The position numbers were made by a program, and so were the translations under genes. From Ischnura elegans (taxonomy: Eukaryota > Arthropoda > Insecta > Odonata > Coenagrionidae), in contig NC_060246.1 of NCBI RefSeq assembly GCF_921293095.1, positions 113,626,941 to 113,690,940 on the forward strand: 64,000 bases of DNA, written 5' to 3'. The notes beneath the pieces were generated by a model. The model saw only the letters and a program-made list of their open reading frames with translations, did no database searches and was not told where the DNA came from. Position 1 is the first letter of the stretch. The number at the start of each line of letters is the position of its first letter. Below are positions 46,913 to 59,309 of the stretch, piece after piece.

Positions 46913-47150
46913 ACGCAGGGTACCAAACATATAAGTAAGTTCGCTTAGTTCCCTCGCAAGTAAATGGTATTTCCCACCCATCTTTTTTCTCCTCGTTTGT
47001 TTGAAAAATAAGGAGACCTGTATTTTTCCAATTCTAGATATATTGCCTTCTTCTCCATCGATCTTTGGCAAAAAATTATTATTATTTACTCCTTTCGCAG
47101 ATAAGTTCATGGCGTAACGAACTCTAGCCGAGCGCATCACCGCTTCTCCT

Positions 47151-49990
47151 GTGACTCCACTCGGACTCGCAAATCGGTCTCATTGTTGCTTTTCCGCGGT
47201 TATTACCCGACGGCTAGCTATGGATTACCCATGGGTGACCGACATTAGCGATCGAAATCTTTCGTGCGATCGACTGATAAACGGTATCACTCCGACGAAA
47301 GACATAATCTTATTGGCCATTCCCGACAAAGGTTGGTCGTCGGTCAGCTACATTCAATACAAAGTTTTCCCTGAACTAGTGATTGAGTCACATGACATCA
47401 CAAATTCCTCAAAGAATGGTTGAAAAAATTAGTGCTTTCTAATTAACAAAGAATTGATTAATGGGGAAGATTGACATTTCCTCGTAGCTTATCTTCCCCT
47501 TCCATCTACCGAATTCTTTTAAACATTTACAATTTTGGGTCTGAGAGAACGACCCCGCTGTCAATTAAACTATGGATGCATAATAATTCACGGAGAAGTA
47601 TACATATTTGATAACCTAAGATGCATTGAGTGCGGTTGCTTTGACTAAATACTCACCATAATACTGTAAGATACCGTGAACCACCTCACATGAACAACCA
47701 TCGGCCACACGCATGAGTTCAACGCGTCTTATCATCTCACTAGAGGATTGAAGTCAAGAGGATGAATGTATTGTAGGCTCGTCCCAGCGACGAGCACATC
47801 GCACGCGCTTCCGCACAACGCTGTCGCGCGGTCCAAATCGCAAATTGCTCCCAATCTGCATCCCTCGTTCTCTTCGAAGCGGCGCGAAGGCCATCATGCA
47901 GTTGGAGCCATTGGGACAATCAGCTGCCCTCTACTTTCCTGAGCCGAGTACTTCCAAAAACGGGTCATCCTGAAACATTACCGAGATCGGATTATTTCCA
48001 TCCCTCATGAGGCCGGATTTTACATGAATAGATAGGGAAAGGAATTTCCTTGCGGAAAATAAGAATTACTTCTTCAACCTTTTCCCGTCCGTGCTGAAAA
48101 GCCACAAACAAAATAACCACTAATACTCCCATTTTCCATTTTCCGGGCGTTTATTTATTTTTTCTAACCATTATTATTACCACTTAAGCGTTACTCTTTT
48201 CCAAATTTTATTATAATTAAAAATACCATTGAAAACGAATTTGAAATTTATTCAATTGTTGAAAACCAATAGAGGCGATTAGTTCTCTGGGGAAACGGGT
48301 ACCAATCCCAAAATTTCTTCGTAAATTCAGTCAGTTTTAAAAAGTTCGCAAAGCCGCGTGAAAAAAACTAACGCCTTCATTGGAGATGGCTGGAAAAAAG
48401 TAATTTTTATCACCACCAAATTGCGTCTTATGTACGCGCTTTCGTAATATTTTGTCGGTGGATAGAGGTCGACGGAGATCCTGCTATTATCAAGCGAGGA
48501 TACACTCTTGAGGCCGGGTGTATGGGACCAAGACCTTTGCTGCCTGCACATCAGGAAGGGTAAAAAAGAGAAGGGCAAAAAAGGAAAGAGGGGCCGCTAA
48601 CCAGCTGTGATAATATCCGCAAATAGGCTCCGTCAATCAACAGCGGGGTAAAATCCAAAAAAGAAAACATCTGAAAAAATTACACAAAGATAATTTCCCA
48701 ATGAAACTGCATAAAAATTTTCAATTTCTGTATCTGACACTTTTCAACGATATTTTTAAAAATTCTCGCAATCAAAGAAAGGGATCCCTGATGCTATGTA
48801 AATCCGCCATTGCCTAAAGGCAGGAAAGTCTCAGAAAACGTTTCCAAGGACCAGCGTTTTTCAATTTTTAATTCAATATTCAGCACTGGGGAAAAAGTTT
48901 ACAATTTCGAAGTCAATTCATTGTGAGGTCCTTTGTTCCACTATGGGCACAATTAAGGGTGTAGTATTGAGTTTAAAAAATAACCATGATTCAGCTAATC
49001 AATCTAAATTTCAATTTTCGCATTTTGCGCGCGATCATAGAGGTATTCAAATCGAATACAACTAAATTACAATGGAATAAAGACTTTGTGTGGATCACTA
49101 CATGGTTTGTTTAGAAACATTGAATGATATTTATTACAAATTGTGCCTCCGATAATAAGGTATACGTAATTTAGTATTACGGCCCACGTAGTGTTCCAAG
49201 ATTGGGCCAATTATTTAAAAATTAATTTTCCCTCGATATGTTTTCCGATAGATGACTAAATCGACTAGTTCACTTCATTCGGCAGTAATATCAAAATAAA
49301 AATCCTCAGTTATTATGTGATGCAAAATGCTTTTCTCTCATGTACTGTCTCGTCATTTCCAATTTGAAAAATTCATCTCTCTTATTCTCCCAACCCGTCC
49401 AATGAAACTGCAACGGATGGAGCGATTTTCAACATCATAACCAGATCACCAGCATTAGCTAGGTAAAAACTGTTTTACCAAGAGTCCAGTCTCGAATGCC
49501 CACTAAAGTTTATGGTTGAGGCCGGCCACTATCCGGCTTTCGTCCGCGTTAGATACTTGCACAACACAGTTTTTTCACGCTGGTGTTAGCAGCTGAGGAA
49601 TCCCTCCACGCGAGACCGCGATATTTGATGACGAGAGAACGGGAAGAAATAATTTTATTCCCATTATAACACAATTTTAGTTCATTTGATCTCAGAAATG
49701 AATAGTAGGGAAGATACCTAGCGATGATTAGCAACTTTCAACAGCAGCGAGCACACGTATAAAACTTCAGGAAAATTGTTCCGGGTATTTATGAGTGAAA
49801 TTAATACAACGATGGCATAAAGATCGCTGGAGATTTATTGCTTTGACAAAAAAAGCAGAATGAGTCCTGCGTATAGAAAAATTTATATTTCCATTTTTAC
49901 TACATGCATTTTTCTCCCATAATAAGAAATTATTTCTTCTAGGATCCCTAATTCCTTTTTTATATTCGTTTAAATAGGTTATGCACTTAA
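47151..49990. other. No recognisable gene
   Basis: The plus frame at 47151-47423 is open for 90 codons with varied composition but has no recognised motif and no ATG at its beginning. The rest is AT-rich with short frames. Confidence 0.35.
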
Positions 49991-50109
49991 TTTACATAGA
50001 AGTAAATTTTATTCTGTTCAATTCAATATTTCTAAGAGACCATGCAAATCAAGTTGTCCAATGCTGACGAAGATTCAAGATGTGCTGTCAGTTAACTCGT
50101 TCCACGCGT

Positions 50110-50480
50110 TCTAACCCTATGATTCCCACTATTCGACCCGCACTCACCCACGCTCTTATGGACTACTCCTGCCACCCCCACCCTCCTCCCTTCCCCTCCC
50201 ACACCCCCGCGATGTGCTCTCAATGCCACCGAGCGTCGATGACGACGGAAAGAGAGGAAAAGGAGAGAAGAGATCTGGTTATCTCGACAACACTCTCGCC
50301 TCCAAACACACACACCAGCCGATGACGATGATTCTTCTCCCAGCTGTTTTAGCCATCTACGATCTCCATCCCACCCCACCATTATTCTTCCCTTCCCGAA
50401 TACCCCATTCCCTTCCCTCCCCTCCTCTTCACTTACTTCCCCACCCTTCATATTTCCCTCCTCCTCCCTGCTAGTAGTGT
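50110..50480. repeat. Pyrimidine-rich (C/T on plus strand) tract
   Basis: Runs such as CCACCCCCACCCTCCTCCC and TTCCCTTCCCTCCCCTCCTC dominate. Frames on both strands (for example 50092-50451 minus) are low-complexity Gly/Arg/Glu or Pro/Ser peptides. A short CA microsatellite follows at 50547-50562. Confidence 0.6.
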
Positions 50481-50769
50481 CATTCTATGAATACTCCCAC
50501 ACTTCCCCTTGGTCCTACCCATGATGCACAGCTAGCGCTCAAAACAAACACACACACACACATGAAGCGATGGGGCGCGCACCACCCGGTCGACAGCCTA
50601 TGGTCCCGCTGCTGTTTGAGTAGATGCTGCTCCGATAAAGCGTCTTCCTTCCTCTATCCATCGCATGTGTATGTATCTCCGAAAGGGCGCTCCTCCGCGT
50701 ATTTCCGCTTGTGTCATGATGGACTCAGATTTTCATTCGCTCCGCTGGGGATGACGTAAAACTGTCTCT

Positions 50770-52990
50770 CAAACGCTTCACAAGTATTTGACGAGGAATT
50801 CATGTTTCCTCCGTCGGATCTCTGTGAGGTGGATGAGCATGCACTGATTCAAAGACTCCCATTGAGTATGGAGCGTAATGGCCTTGCCTTTCATTGCCCT
50901 GTGCAAGGGTATAGAGATAGCGTATCCTCAAAATTGTGCTATTTTTCCGCGTGTTATTTTAACTTAGCAATAACAAAACAGCTCAAACGCATTCGCATCC
51001 GTAATTCCCAAATTTGAATACTGAAAATAAATACCCTTCCACACATGCATCTCCTCAATGGATGGAAAAACCAAGATCCATCCATGATGTTTATCCATCC
51101 ATTTATTTTCCCTACTCCTAATATCATTCACTAAAAATATGAAGTTAGCCTGCATATTTTTCACTATGTTAGGTGACTAAAACTTTTTATAGCCACAATT
51201 TCTAAAGCACGACATTTAAAAGAGGGTGTAGAGTCTATAGGAAACACAAGCCGGAGCCAGCCAAAGCCAGTAATTCGAGAAGGTTCTGATTGATTTACCC
51301 CAAATTGTGGCACTATTTCATTGAAACTCCCCTTATGTTCTCCCGACTCAAACTCCTCCCATAACTGCATTTCTTCTGTTACCTTTCAGTGTGGTCCCAA
51401 ATAGTTCAATCTTTTTTGGTTTTATTTTGAAAGAACTCAGGTCTTGCTGCCATAATTTATGAATGGAATTGGAAATCATTGGTTCTACAAAACGTATTTT
51501 CTTCACTCTAGTAATTTCCTTGTATTTCATCGTATTATATCGTAACTGGACGTATATATTTCGAATCATAATATTGCCATTTAAAATGTTGATTTTGGGC
51601 TTTGCTCATCGTACCACTTTTAAAGCATTATTTTTTAACAACACTCAATTGCTGCTTTCATACGGTCACTGCATACGAGCTAGGTATGGATGCGACAAAT
51701 TTTGAGCTCCCCCCGCCGTATGCAGTGACCATAGAATCTATAGTCCAACTGGAAAGTTTGAAAAAAGGACGCAATGAGACCGGGCTCGGCATATAAAACA
51801 ACTGCCGACTTTTGAGGCGATTTCTCGGTTTTCAAAAATCGTCATATACGCCGGAATATACCTACGGTACCTACTAATAACAAGCTCGAAGATTTTTTCA
51901 ACTGAGATCAGGGTGACATCTAATTTTTCCGCGCATAGCCCGATGGACACACAGGATAATTTAAATTGGAAAGTCGCACAAAATTATGTCATCGAATAAT
52001 TTTATCTAACCGAATATTTTCAAGTAAAATAATAAACTATATTATTTTTGCTGATAAAATTGGTCATTATTTTTTCCATTCCTCTCACAATAAGCCCTCA
52101 TTTCCAATAATACGGACATTTTTAACTGAAGGACTTATGAGGTAATATTCGAATTCTAAAATTTTTAGGAGTAACTGTACTTAAAAATCAGTCCCTCAAA
52201 AAAAAAGGTTCCCCAAAGTGACTATAAAAATATCTACTTAGAGCTTTACTCGTTTCAAAAGCTCTGGTTGGAAATCTCAAGTCCGTGTGCTGTGACGAAG
52301 AGGTATTTTTTAAATCAATAAGAACGCATATGTAAACGAATATTTCAGTTGGAAATGAGAAGCGAAGGTGCATTTGAAAAATATTGAGAAAATTATAGAG
52401 CATCTCTTAGTCGCAATGCGGAAGTTATTTATTAAAGGACTTTCAGAACGAGAAGCCAAGTAAAGAGTTGTAGGCTATTTCTATATGAAAATAGGGAATC
52501 CAGCTCTTGATGGGAAATAAATGCCTTGAAATTATTCTAACTTTTACCAGTCATAAGAGTTCTTCAAAAATTGGGACAACGTGAGTGGATTATTCTATTT
52601 CCTATGAATCGATTGTTCCAAATTACTCTTCACGAATTGCCGAGAAGTAAGCTTAGGAAAAGAATTTGACTGTCCTATTTCTACCAATTCCTCGTATTTT
52701 CAATTTAATCACCATTTTCGTTGATAACATCCATTTGTATGCATATAATTCGCCTCAATATTAGATTCCCCAACACACAATTGATGATGAGAACCTCTCT
52801 ATTTCTAGAGTATATTAAAAAGTATATTTCCGTTCATCATTCCAACGATTGCGATGATTTCTGTCGCCCGATAAATTCTATTTCAGCACCAAAGATTCCT
52901 ACGGTCAAATAAACGCAACGCTATCATTTTGGGTTCGAAAAATTGCTTTAGGTACGGTATCAATGGCATGATAATTTACCAAAGTACTAG
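50770..52990. other. No gene; one hairpin
   Basis: GGTCACTGCATACG at 51664-51677 is perfectly inverted at 51717-51730 (14-bp arms, 39-nt loop). Otherwise AT-rich with short unassigned frames. Confidence 0.45.
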
Positions 52991-53006
52991 AGTCCAACAA
53001 CAAAGT

Positions 53007-54350
53007 CATCTATATTCTATAAAGTCCCCTAACGACCACTCACTCACTCATTCATTCATTCATTCACTCACTCATACAAATGTTTGGGGTGAACGAGACA
53101 AGATACGACAAAAAGTCTAATGAAGACCCCCTCTAAAATTGTCTGAAACCCCAGGAAAACTTATGAAAACAATAAATTTCCAATTATTTAACTGTCTATT
53201 CATATAAAATTGAGTATGGGGATTAGTTCAAAAAATGGCCACCAAATTCCAAAGGCGGCACAGTCATACAAACGAACAATCATAGCAACATATTTGTTTC
53301 ATATCATAGCTCCTTTTGTTTGCATAAGTGGCTATTAATTTCAAAGTTAACAAGTGCACTAAATGCCATTTTAGAAATATGATTCGTGCTGTTGACTATA
53401 GTTCGTATCTTGTTGGCGATACACGATTGTAGTAGAAACACTTTTAAACAAGTCTTACATAATATAGGTAGGTAAAAATTATTATATTTTCATTTTTTGT
53501 GATGGTGATAACTTTTTATTTTTGTTTACGTTCTTTTTTCCGTTAAGGTCCTTTTTAATGTACAATGTTATCCGTGAGCTGCAGGAGTGAATAGGCAGTG
53601 AATAATACAATATGAAAGATAAGTGCAAATAAAGGTATTTCTTATTCAATTATTTGCCTTGAAAAAATCACGTTTCCTTGAGTGACTAAGTTATTCAACT
53701 GTGAAAATTATCGAAATCTTGACATTCACAATATATTGTACATCAAAGGCTGTGATCCGTTACTCACCAGATTTATTGCGCATTGCGTTGGATATTAAAG
53801 CTGAGATATTTGTGTATCCCGATTCATCAAAACTTTAAATAGAGGTATTTCTGAAGTGAAATCATTCGCGATCAGGATAAATTATATTTCGATAAAATTC
53901 GTCATACGAGCCCCAATTCATGCTAAGGCGCATTTGTTCTAGATATTGATATTCAGTCCCCACGTAATTCGCTTACGAAGGGGAACAGCTGTTACATCTT
54001 ATTCGTATATCAAGAATTTGGTTGAGTTTTGTGGAAAATGATTAATAAACGTGTTTTTCATTGTAATACGTAAAGTCGTAATGTTATGATATTACGTATG
54101 TATTGGGTGTTACAGTGGAACGTGGTCTCTACGTTTTTTGTATTTGAATTGAATAAGTTAGAGAAATTACGTGAAAGTGGAAATACTGCTTATAGCTAAG
54201 CTAGCCATCTTAAAAGTAAACGATCCTTAAGTAACAAGTAGCAAACAAAAAGTGTAAGATCTCCCACAGTGAGCATTACAGGCCGCAGGCCTTTTTCGGG
54301 GGGCCTAGGGGGGCAGAGCCCCCCCAGCGAGCAAAGCGAGTAATAGACAT
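53007..54350. mobile_element. Interspersed repeat, copy 2 (uninterrupted)
   Basis: Same order and orientation as 23226-24828 plus 27713-27748. It starts at a CTATAAAG box followed by a (TCAT/TCAC)n microsatellite (about 53036-53075) and ends with GGGGGGCAGAGCCCCCC, a GC hairpin, then AGCGAGCAAAGCGAG. It lacks about 200 bp and 100 bp present in copy 1. Near 53309-53330 it has TAGCTCCTTTTGTTTGCAT, the inverse of ATGCAAACAAGAGGAGCTA in copy 1 (23507-23525). It supplies the empty site for the nested transposon. Confidence 0.8.
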
Positions 54351-54359
54351 AAAACCTGC

Positions 54360-55950
54360 ATACGTATACAAAAGCCATATATCTGCATTATCCCGAACAA
54401 TTTGGTGATGTTAAAGCCTCTTATTCTTATCAATTGAAAAAAAATACGTTAGAAATTTTTTTTTTCCATTTTGCAACTTTGGTCTGGAAATTTAAGTTCA
54501 ATTTCGGATTCAACACTCGAATTTCACTTGGTCAGTTTTTAAAACCCATATTTTGATCGAGACTGGGTTCTTATCATTTAGGATATAATTTGACTCTCAA
54601 TTCATATCCTTTATTGTTTAAAAAACACAGAGTGCTATAACTTAACAGAATCATTAATATTTTTTGCCGGCATAACTCTTATACGACGATTTTAAACAAA
54701 ATGTTCCTTTTAAAGGAGTACATATTTTTTTCTGCATGGATTGAAAACATTTATTTTAATTAAAAATTTGATTTTTTTTATTTTCCCTTCCATCTTCCAA
54801 AGCAATTAGTTCATGCTGATCCACTCACATTCAGAATTTAACATATAATTTCCGGTCTTTCATGCAACTACTCGAGGGACACTCAGGTATTACCTCACCA
54901 ACCCTAAGGGAGGTTGGTTTAAGAGATTGATTACTTTTGATGATAAATGGGAGTGGGGACGTTGTATGTCTTACTTAATACAGGAAGTGATCAACGCTTT
55001 AGTGGAAAAAAGAGTGTTGACTAGATCATTCTGCGCATCACTGGAGTGATTCTGGCTGCTCCATCGGATTTTTAATTAATATCTTCTAAATTCTTCCGAT
55101 AAATATTGGGGAAAACTTGCTATCTAGCAAGCCTTTCTCAGTCAAACCACAGGATAATTTGAAGCTCCAGAGATGTGAGATAATATAATTATGGAAATGA
55201 AATGATAGGGCCATAATGAAAACAATGAATCGTTATAACAGGGATCGTGAAAACGATTAAACACTTGCTTTTTTATTATATTCAGAAAAAAATATCCATA
55301 AAGTAACGAGTCCATAAAGTAACGGCAGAGAGAGAGCTTTATTGAATTTTCCCCACAAAGCAAGAGATTCTAATCCGACGGAATATCCCCAACAGGGAAA
55401 GGTGATGAAAGCAAGGAGGTCAAGCGGGAAATATTTGGGAGAAACATTCATTAATTTTTATTTATAACGAAATTTCCTCTAGCAGAACGCCCACCTTACG
55501 ATGGGCGAAGGCATCAAAACGAGTCAAAGCGTCAAGAAAGACCTCATTGACGAAGTCAGACGGACAATCCCGTAAATCCGGAAAATTAAAAATGCATAAT
55601 TCTAAACTTTGCATTCTGAAGACGTCACTATCAACAGTTAAAATATATCTCTAAGAAAATGAAAACAGAAATCAAACTTTGAAACTAATCACCAAATTAA
55701 GAGATTTTCAACAACAAAATAACACATATCGTGAGATTTAAATATCATTTTGAATCCGGCATTTTATAGATTGGACAAAATCATAAGGAAATGGTACTCT
55801 TACAATTAAGAATGCTCTTTAGCCGCATTCCTACTTCGATTTGTTTCAGTCAAAACACTGAAATCCAAGACAAAATTACCGTAGAAAAACCCAGAGTAAT
55901 ACGGGGTCACAGAGCATTAAGTAGCAAATATGACAAGTTATAAATGTTTA
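54360..55950. other. No recognisable gene
   Basis: AT-rich with short minus-strand frames (55142-55363, 55257-55451) rich in Leu, Ser and Phe. No supported feature. Confidence 0.4.
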
Positions 55951-55961
55951 ACAATTGATCA

Positions 55962-56159
55962 TTATAAAGCGATGGTGACAGAGATTACAGTCTCCATAGC
56001 CAAATCTCGTTGATTATCACGTTTGAGGGAGAAGTTGCGGATCACAACGACAGGTATCCCAGTTATTTGCCGGCCAATTGCACTAAACATTTCTCCTGCA
56101 GGAGGGTCAACGAAAAAGTCATTTGGCATCAAATATTGTAGTAAAATACTGTCGAACAT
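55962..56159 (-). CDS. Candidate exon, 65 codons, unidentified
   Basis: The ATG at 56159 follows AGGTTTAG, a weak splice-acceptor-like string. The frame reads MFDSILLQYLMPNDFFVDPP, then GEMFSAIGRQITGIPVVVIR, and ends VISVTIAL. Codon use is varied and looks coding. There is no signal peptide of standard form. A second coding-like exon lies 320 bp upstream on the same strand (56484-56561). I considered an insect chemoreceptor such as an ionotropic receptor N-terminal piece, but cannot support it. Confidence 0.35.
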   Translation of the reverse strand: MFDSILLQYLMPNDFFVDPPAGEMFSAIGRQITGIPVVVIRNFSLKRDNQRDLAMETVISVTIAL

Positions 56160-56483
56160 TTTCTAAACCTGGTTGTAACTTTTCAAGAATAAACATGAGC
56201 GGAACAGTGACAACAGCTCTGCTTATATCATTAGTTAGTATAATAAAATCAATGAATTGTGCCAGGAACAATCTAAAACGATAAATTAATCAATAGGTTC
56301 GACGGCAAAAGCAAAACATCTCCACACCTAGGGCACACCTTGGGCACACCAAGGCGGGTGATTAAAAAAAAGCACATTCTTTTTTTGTCATTCGAACTCG
56401 ATTAGAAAACCTTGAGTAAATATCAGTGTAATTACTGGAACAGGTGAATAATTTCTGTTTTTTTGGTAGAAAAATAATTACCC

Positions 56484-56561
56484 ACGAAATAAACAAGAAA
56501 TTACTTATCAGCAGAGCAGTCCAGGCGAAGGTAACATTCCACAAAAAATAATTATCAACCT
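56484..56561 (-). CDS. Candidate 78-bp exon with membrane-like segment
   Basis: On the minus strand a polypyrimidine-type acceptor, TTTCAATTTCCTGCTATAG, precedes the frame VDNYFLWNVTFAWTALLISN plus FLFISW. The frame is followed by a donor-like GTAATT. The segment is hydrophobic, like a transmembrane helix. The exon and its flanking intron-like sequence are repeated in diverged form at 61994-62165, where the frame is broken. The frame continues past the donor to 56362 if unspliced. Confidence 0.35.
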
Positions 56562-56689
56562 ATAGCAGGAAATTGAAATATAGAAATAAGGAAACAGTTT
56601 ATCAGAATTTATATGGAATATGCTTATCTCTGAAAGTGAAGCACGCACAATGACAGCAGTGGAGAAATCAAGGGGGGTGTTTTTCGTAG

Positions 56690-56990
56690 TGTGGTGCCGC
56701 AGGAGAATGATTAGAATCTAATGGATCGATCGAGGGAGTCCCAAGAAGAGTAGAAGAGAAGAAGACTCGTATAAAAACCATAATAATACGGCGGAATAAC
56801 TTAATCGGCCACAACTTAAGCCAGGATGGCCTGATGAAGAAAAGGGTCGATGGACAAGGTGAGAACGGAAAGGGACGGCCTCAAATAAAGTATATGAAGG
56901 AGGTAAATAAGGATGGTAAAGAAAAAAAAATATGTAGGTGTGAAAAGATAGGAGAATTGATGACGGCCAAATAAGACATGATAATTCAAA
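56690..56990 (+). pseudogene. Decayed LINE reverse transcriptase C-terminus
   Basis: The plus strand reads WCRRRMIRI, a stop and WIDRG. It then shifts frame to TRIKTIIIRRNNLIGHNLSQ, followed by GENGKGRPQIKYMKEV and KIGELMTAK before the stop. This is the C-terminal order of arthropod non-LTR RT proteins: RRM-x-IS-W-x-DR, then R-x-x-x-IGH-x-LRHDGL, then GK-x-GKGRP, then Y-x-x-x-V, then MK-x-L-x-E. At least one frameshift and one stop make it non-functional. The preserved GRP-x-x-KY box makes this the most readable of the three relics. Confidence 0.7.
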
Positions 56991-57304
56991 CTACCAAAAG
57001 CAGAATAAAATTCCATAATCAATCACAGGAATTTATACGCATTAAGGGGGCGCGGTAGCGTTTGAATTTCCCAATTAAACGGCTCACGAAAGCCTCTAGC
57101 CGCAGCGCCGGGACATGGAGACCGAAGCCGAAGCGCGTCGAGGTAGGGAAAGGGAACTCGCCTCCCAACTTCGCCTGCGACGACTCCGGGGAGAAATTTG
57201 ATACTCCTGATAAATTTGATACGTGTCGCTAGAACAGGGGTCGCAGTCGGAGTTGATATGTGACACCTAATGGGAGCCAATTACAAATAGTAGAAGCCAA
57301 CTTA

Positions 57305-57435
57305 TGGGGGCTGAGTTCCTCTGTCATGCTCTGAAAAAATTGGCATGGATTGAGTCCCGCCTGGGTAGATTTCCCCTGTCCAGAGCTTGGTTGTTCGTGT
57401 AATTATTGTAAAATTTGTTGAATATCCATTATAAA
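57305..57435 (+). mobile_element. SINE fragment
   Basis: GGATTGAGTCCCGCCTGGGT at 57348-57367 matches the box B and following bases of the SINE near 11720 (minus: GGTTTGAGTCCCGCCTGGGT). It is followed by a CCAGAGCTTGGTTGTTCGTG-type body and an AT-rich end. Box A is degraded. Confidence 0.5.
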
Positions 57436-57479
57436 TGGCTCAATAATGATCTGCATTCGGTGGTTTGGGAATAAAACAA

Positions 57480-58730
57480 AATCAAAAAATAAAATGTCAG
57501 TATTGAATTGTCGTTTATGATGTTATTTTGACGGAATGTGGAGTCTTTTTACGTAATAAAGATATAATCGCTCGCAGTTTTCGAAACGGAAGTGAAATAC
57601 GGGTGGCAAACGAAAAATGGACAGGTTTCTCATTTGATATATACTTACGCGAAATATATTCAACTAATATAACAAGTTACTAATAAAATGTAACAATATG
57701 AGTCAGCTAGATTGCTTGAAAGTCGCACTTGGATGCGAAAAACAATGGTTACTAAAGTTAGAGCTAGAAATATTTTTTTATTACCACCGATGAAAAGAAG
57801 CAATAAAACAGAACACGATAAAAAGCATCCTGACGGAGAGCCGAAACATGTGTTTCAAGGCATAAGTTGTAGTTTATTAATAGTTGAACTTTTGTCATCA
57901 TATTTTTCTGATATAACACTCATCATAAATCACCCCGCAAACATTTTATATTTTGAACAATGCAATAGGGTGGTTTCTTATTATTTTTTGTTGCTTAAAT
58001 CGAAAGATTATTACACCTGGAGTACGCATTTCACGCTTTTAGATTTTTAAATGACGATATCTATTTTTCGCGATTAAATGAAAAGTGAAAATGTTCAAGC
58101 GCGCGAAAACGCGACGGCTAAGTATGAATGCTGGGAAACGTCCTTGTGAAGTCATTCTGGTTCCCGCTGTCGCCGCGTGAGGTGACCTTGGGACGAGGAT
58201 ATGAGCTGCGCTACCCGCTACGATGCAGGCTGCTAGCAGGTAGCGCTTGGCCTAAATAAGGATTATTAATACCCTATCAAACGAAGGAAGCTTTCCGACC
58301 ATAGGCAATTTTAATAGGTGATTATTAAGAGATGTTTCCCTGAGCTCTGTGCCTCATGCATGCATTGGTAATTTCAGACGATGTAAAACTCCTATCCTCT
58401 CGTGTAGAAACTAGGTCCCTGTGACGTCACGTGGAGTGGAATCGCATGGGCACCAATCTGGCCTTTTCCAAATGAGGTTAAAATTGACCATTAACATTCG
58501 TCTAAACTGGGATTTCTAAAACCAAATAATTTTCATACTATGAATGCACTAATGATGGATAACGAATCGCAATCAATGCCTTTCGTTTTCTTTAATGAAA
58601 GGAACTACCCTATGGAAAACATATTATATAAATGGTTCATATATAAAATTATATATGAACCATTAGGTATAAATTAACATTAATATTTAAATCGTAAGAA
58701 GACATAAAGAATAAATTCACCAGCTCTACA
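57480..58730. other. No gene; one perfect hairpin
   Basis: AATGGTTCATATATAA at 58631-58646 is perfectly inverted at 58649-58664 with a 2-nt loop, possibly a tiny MITE remnant. The plus frame 57712-58050 lacks an ATG at its beginning and has no motif. Confidence 0.45.
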
Positions 58731-58738
58731 ACTAGTTT

Positions 58739-59277
58739 TCATTTGCATTCAAGGGAAAAGTTGACCCCATGGTCATCACTGAATCTTGGCATTGATGCTA
58801 TGATGCGCGAGGCTGTGTGGTTGAGAAGCCCTTGAAGGTCCACTTTAAAATTTATTTCTTCCACTGATGTCCCCTCTGGGTATGAAGATTTTTTTGCGTC
58901 TAGCCCTTTCATAACTAGGATAAAGCTGGTAGCCACAGATCTTGGCAGTCTTACGAATAATTTTGTACAGAAATTTTGTTAAATTCCAATCAACAATCGG
59001 CGAAATAGCTTCCTCTGGCGTCAGTTCATTTTAAGTTGTAGGTATTTCCCTCCATTTCTGTAATATCCGCTTCCCTCGGGTGGGGGTGGTCGTGATCATT
59101 GCCGTGATTATATTCGCTGCCGCATCATTCCCTTGCGAGCGTAGTGTCATAGATGTGGCTAGCGATAGCTCAGCTGCTGATGCTTTCTCAAACCAGTCAC
59201 TATTCTGCTCCTATTATTAGACCTATCACTAGACCTCTTCAGGTCTTTCTTAGGCCTTTCTTTGCTGCTTTACTCAT
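58739..59277 (-). pseudogene. Decayed DDE transposase N-terminal region (possibly Transib/RAG1-core-related)
   Basis: Minus-strand pieces in order are: MSKAAKKG from 59277; KDLKRSSDRSNNRS; ASAAELSLATSMTLRSQGND then ITTTPTRG (to about 59060); TPEEAISPIVDWNLTKFLYK then CGYQLYPSYERARRKK; and, after a frameshift in an A-run near 58883, AKKSSYPEGTSVEEI then DLQGLLNHTASRI. This order (ELAYAA-type helix, TTTP-x-RA, SPEEAL-x-L-x-x-NLTK-x-QY, L-YPSY, CYPE, LQ-LLDHT) matches a widespread arthropod and cnidarian transposon protein. I associate that family with Transib/RAG1-like transposases. The catalytic core that should follow is missing. Stops and at least three frame changes show it is dead. The family name is from memory. 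Confidence 0.6.
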
Positions 59278-59309
59278 AAAAACCACAAATTAGATAGCAA
59301 TAGTGATAT

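Noticed and set aside
47151..47423. 90-codon frame as a host exon
   Set aside because: Starts without ATG, lacks convincing splice sites, and has no recognisable family signature.
53036..53075. TCAT/TCAC microsatellite as an independent feature
   Set aside because: It lies at the start of the interspersed repeat in both copies and is part of that element.
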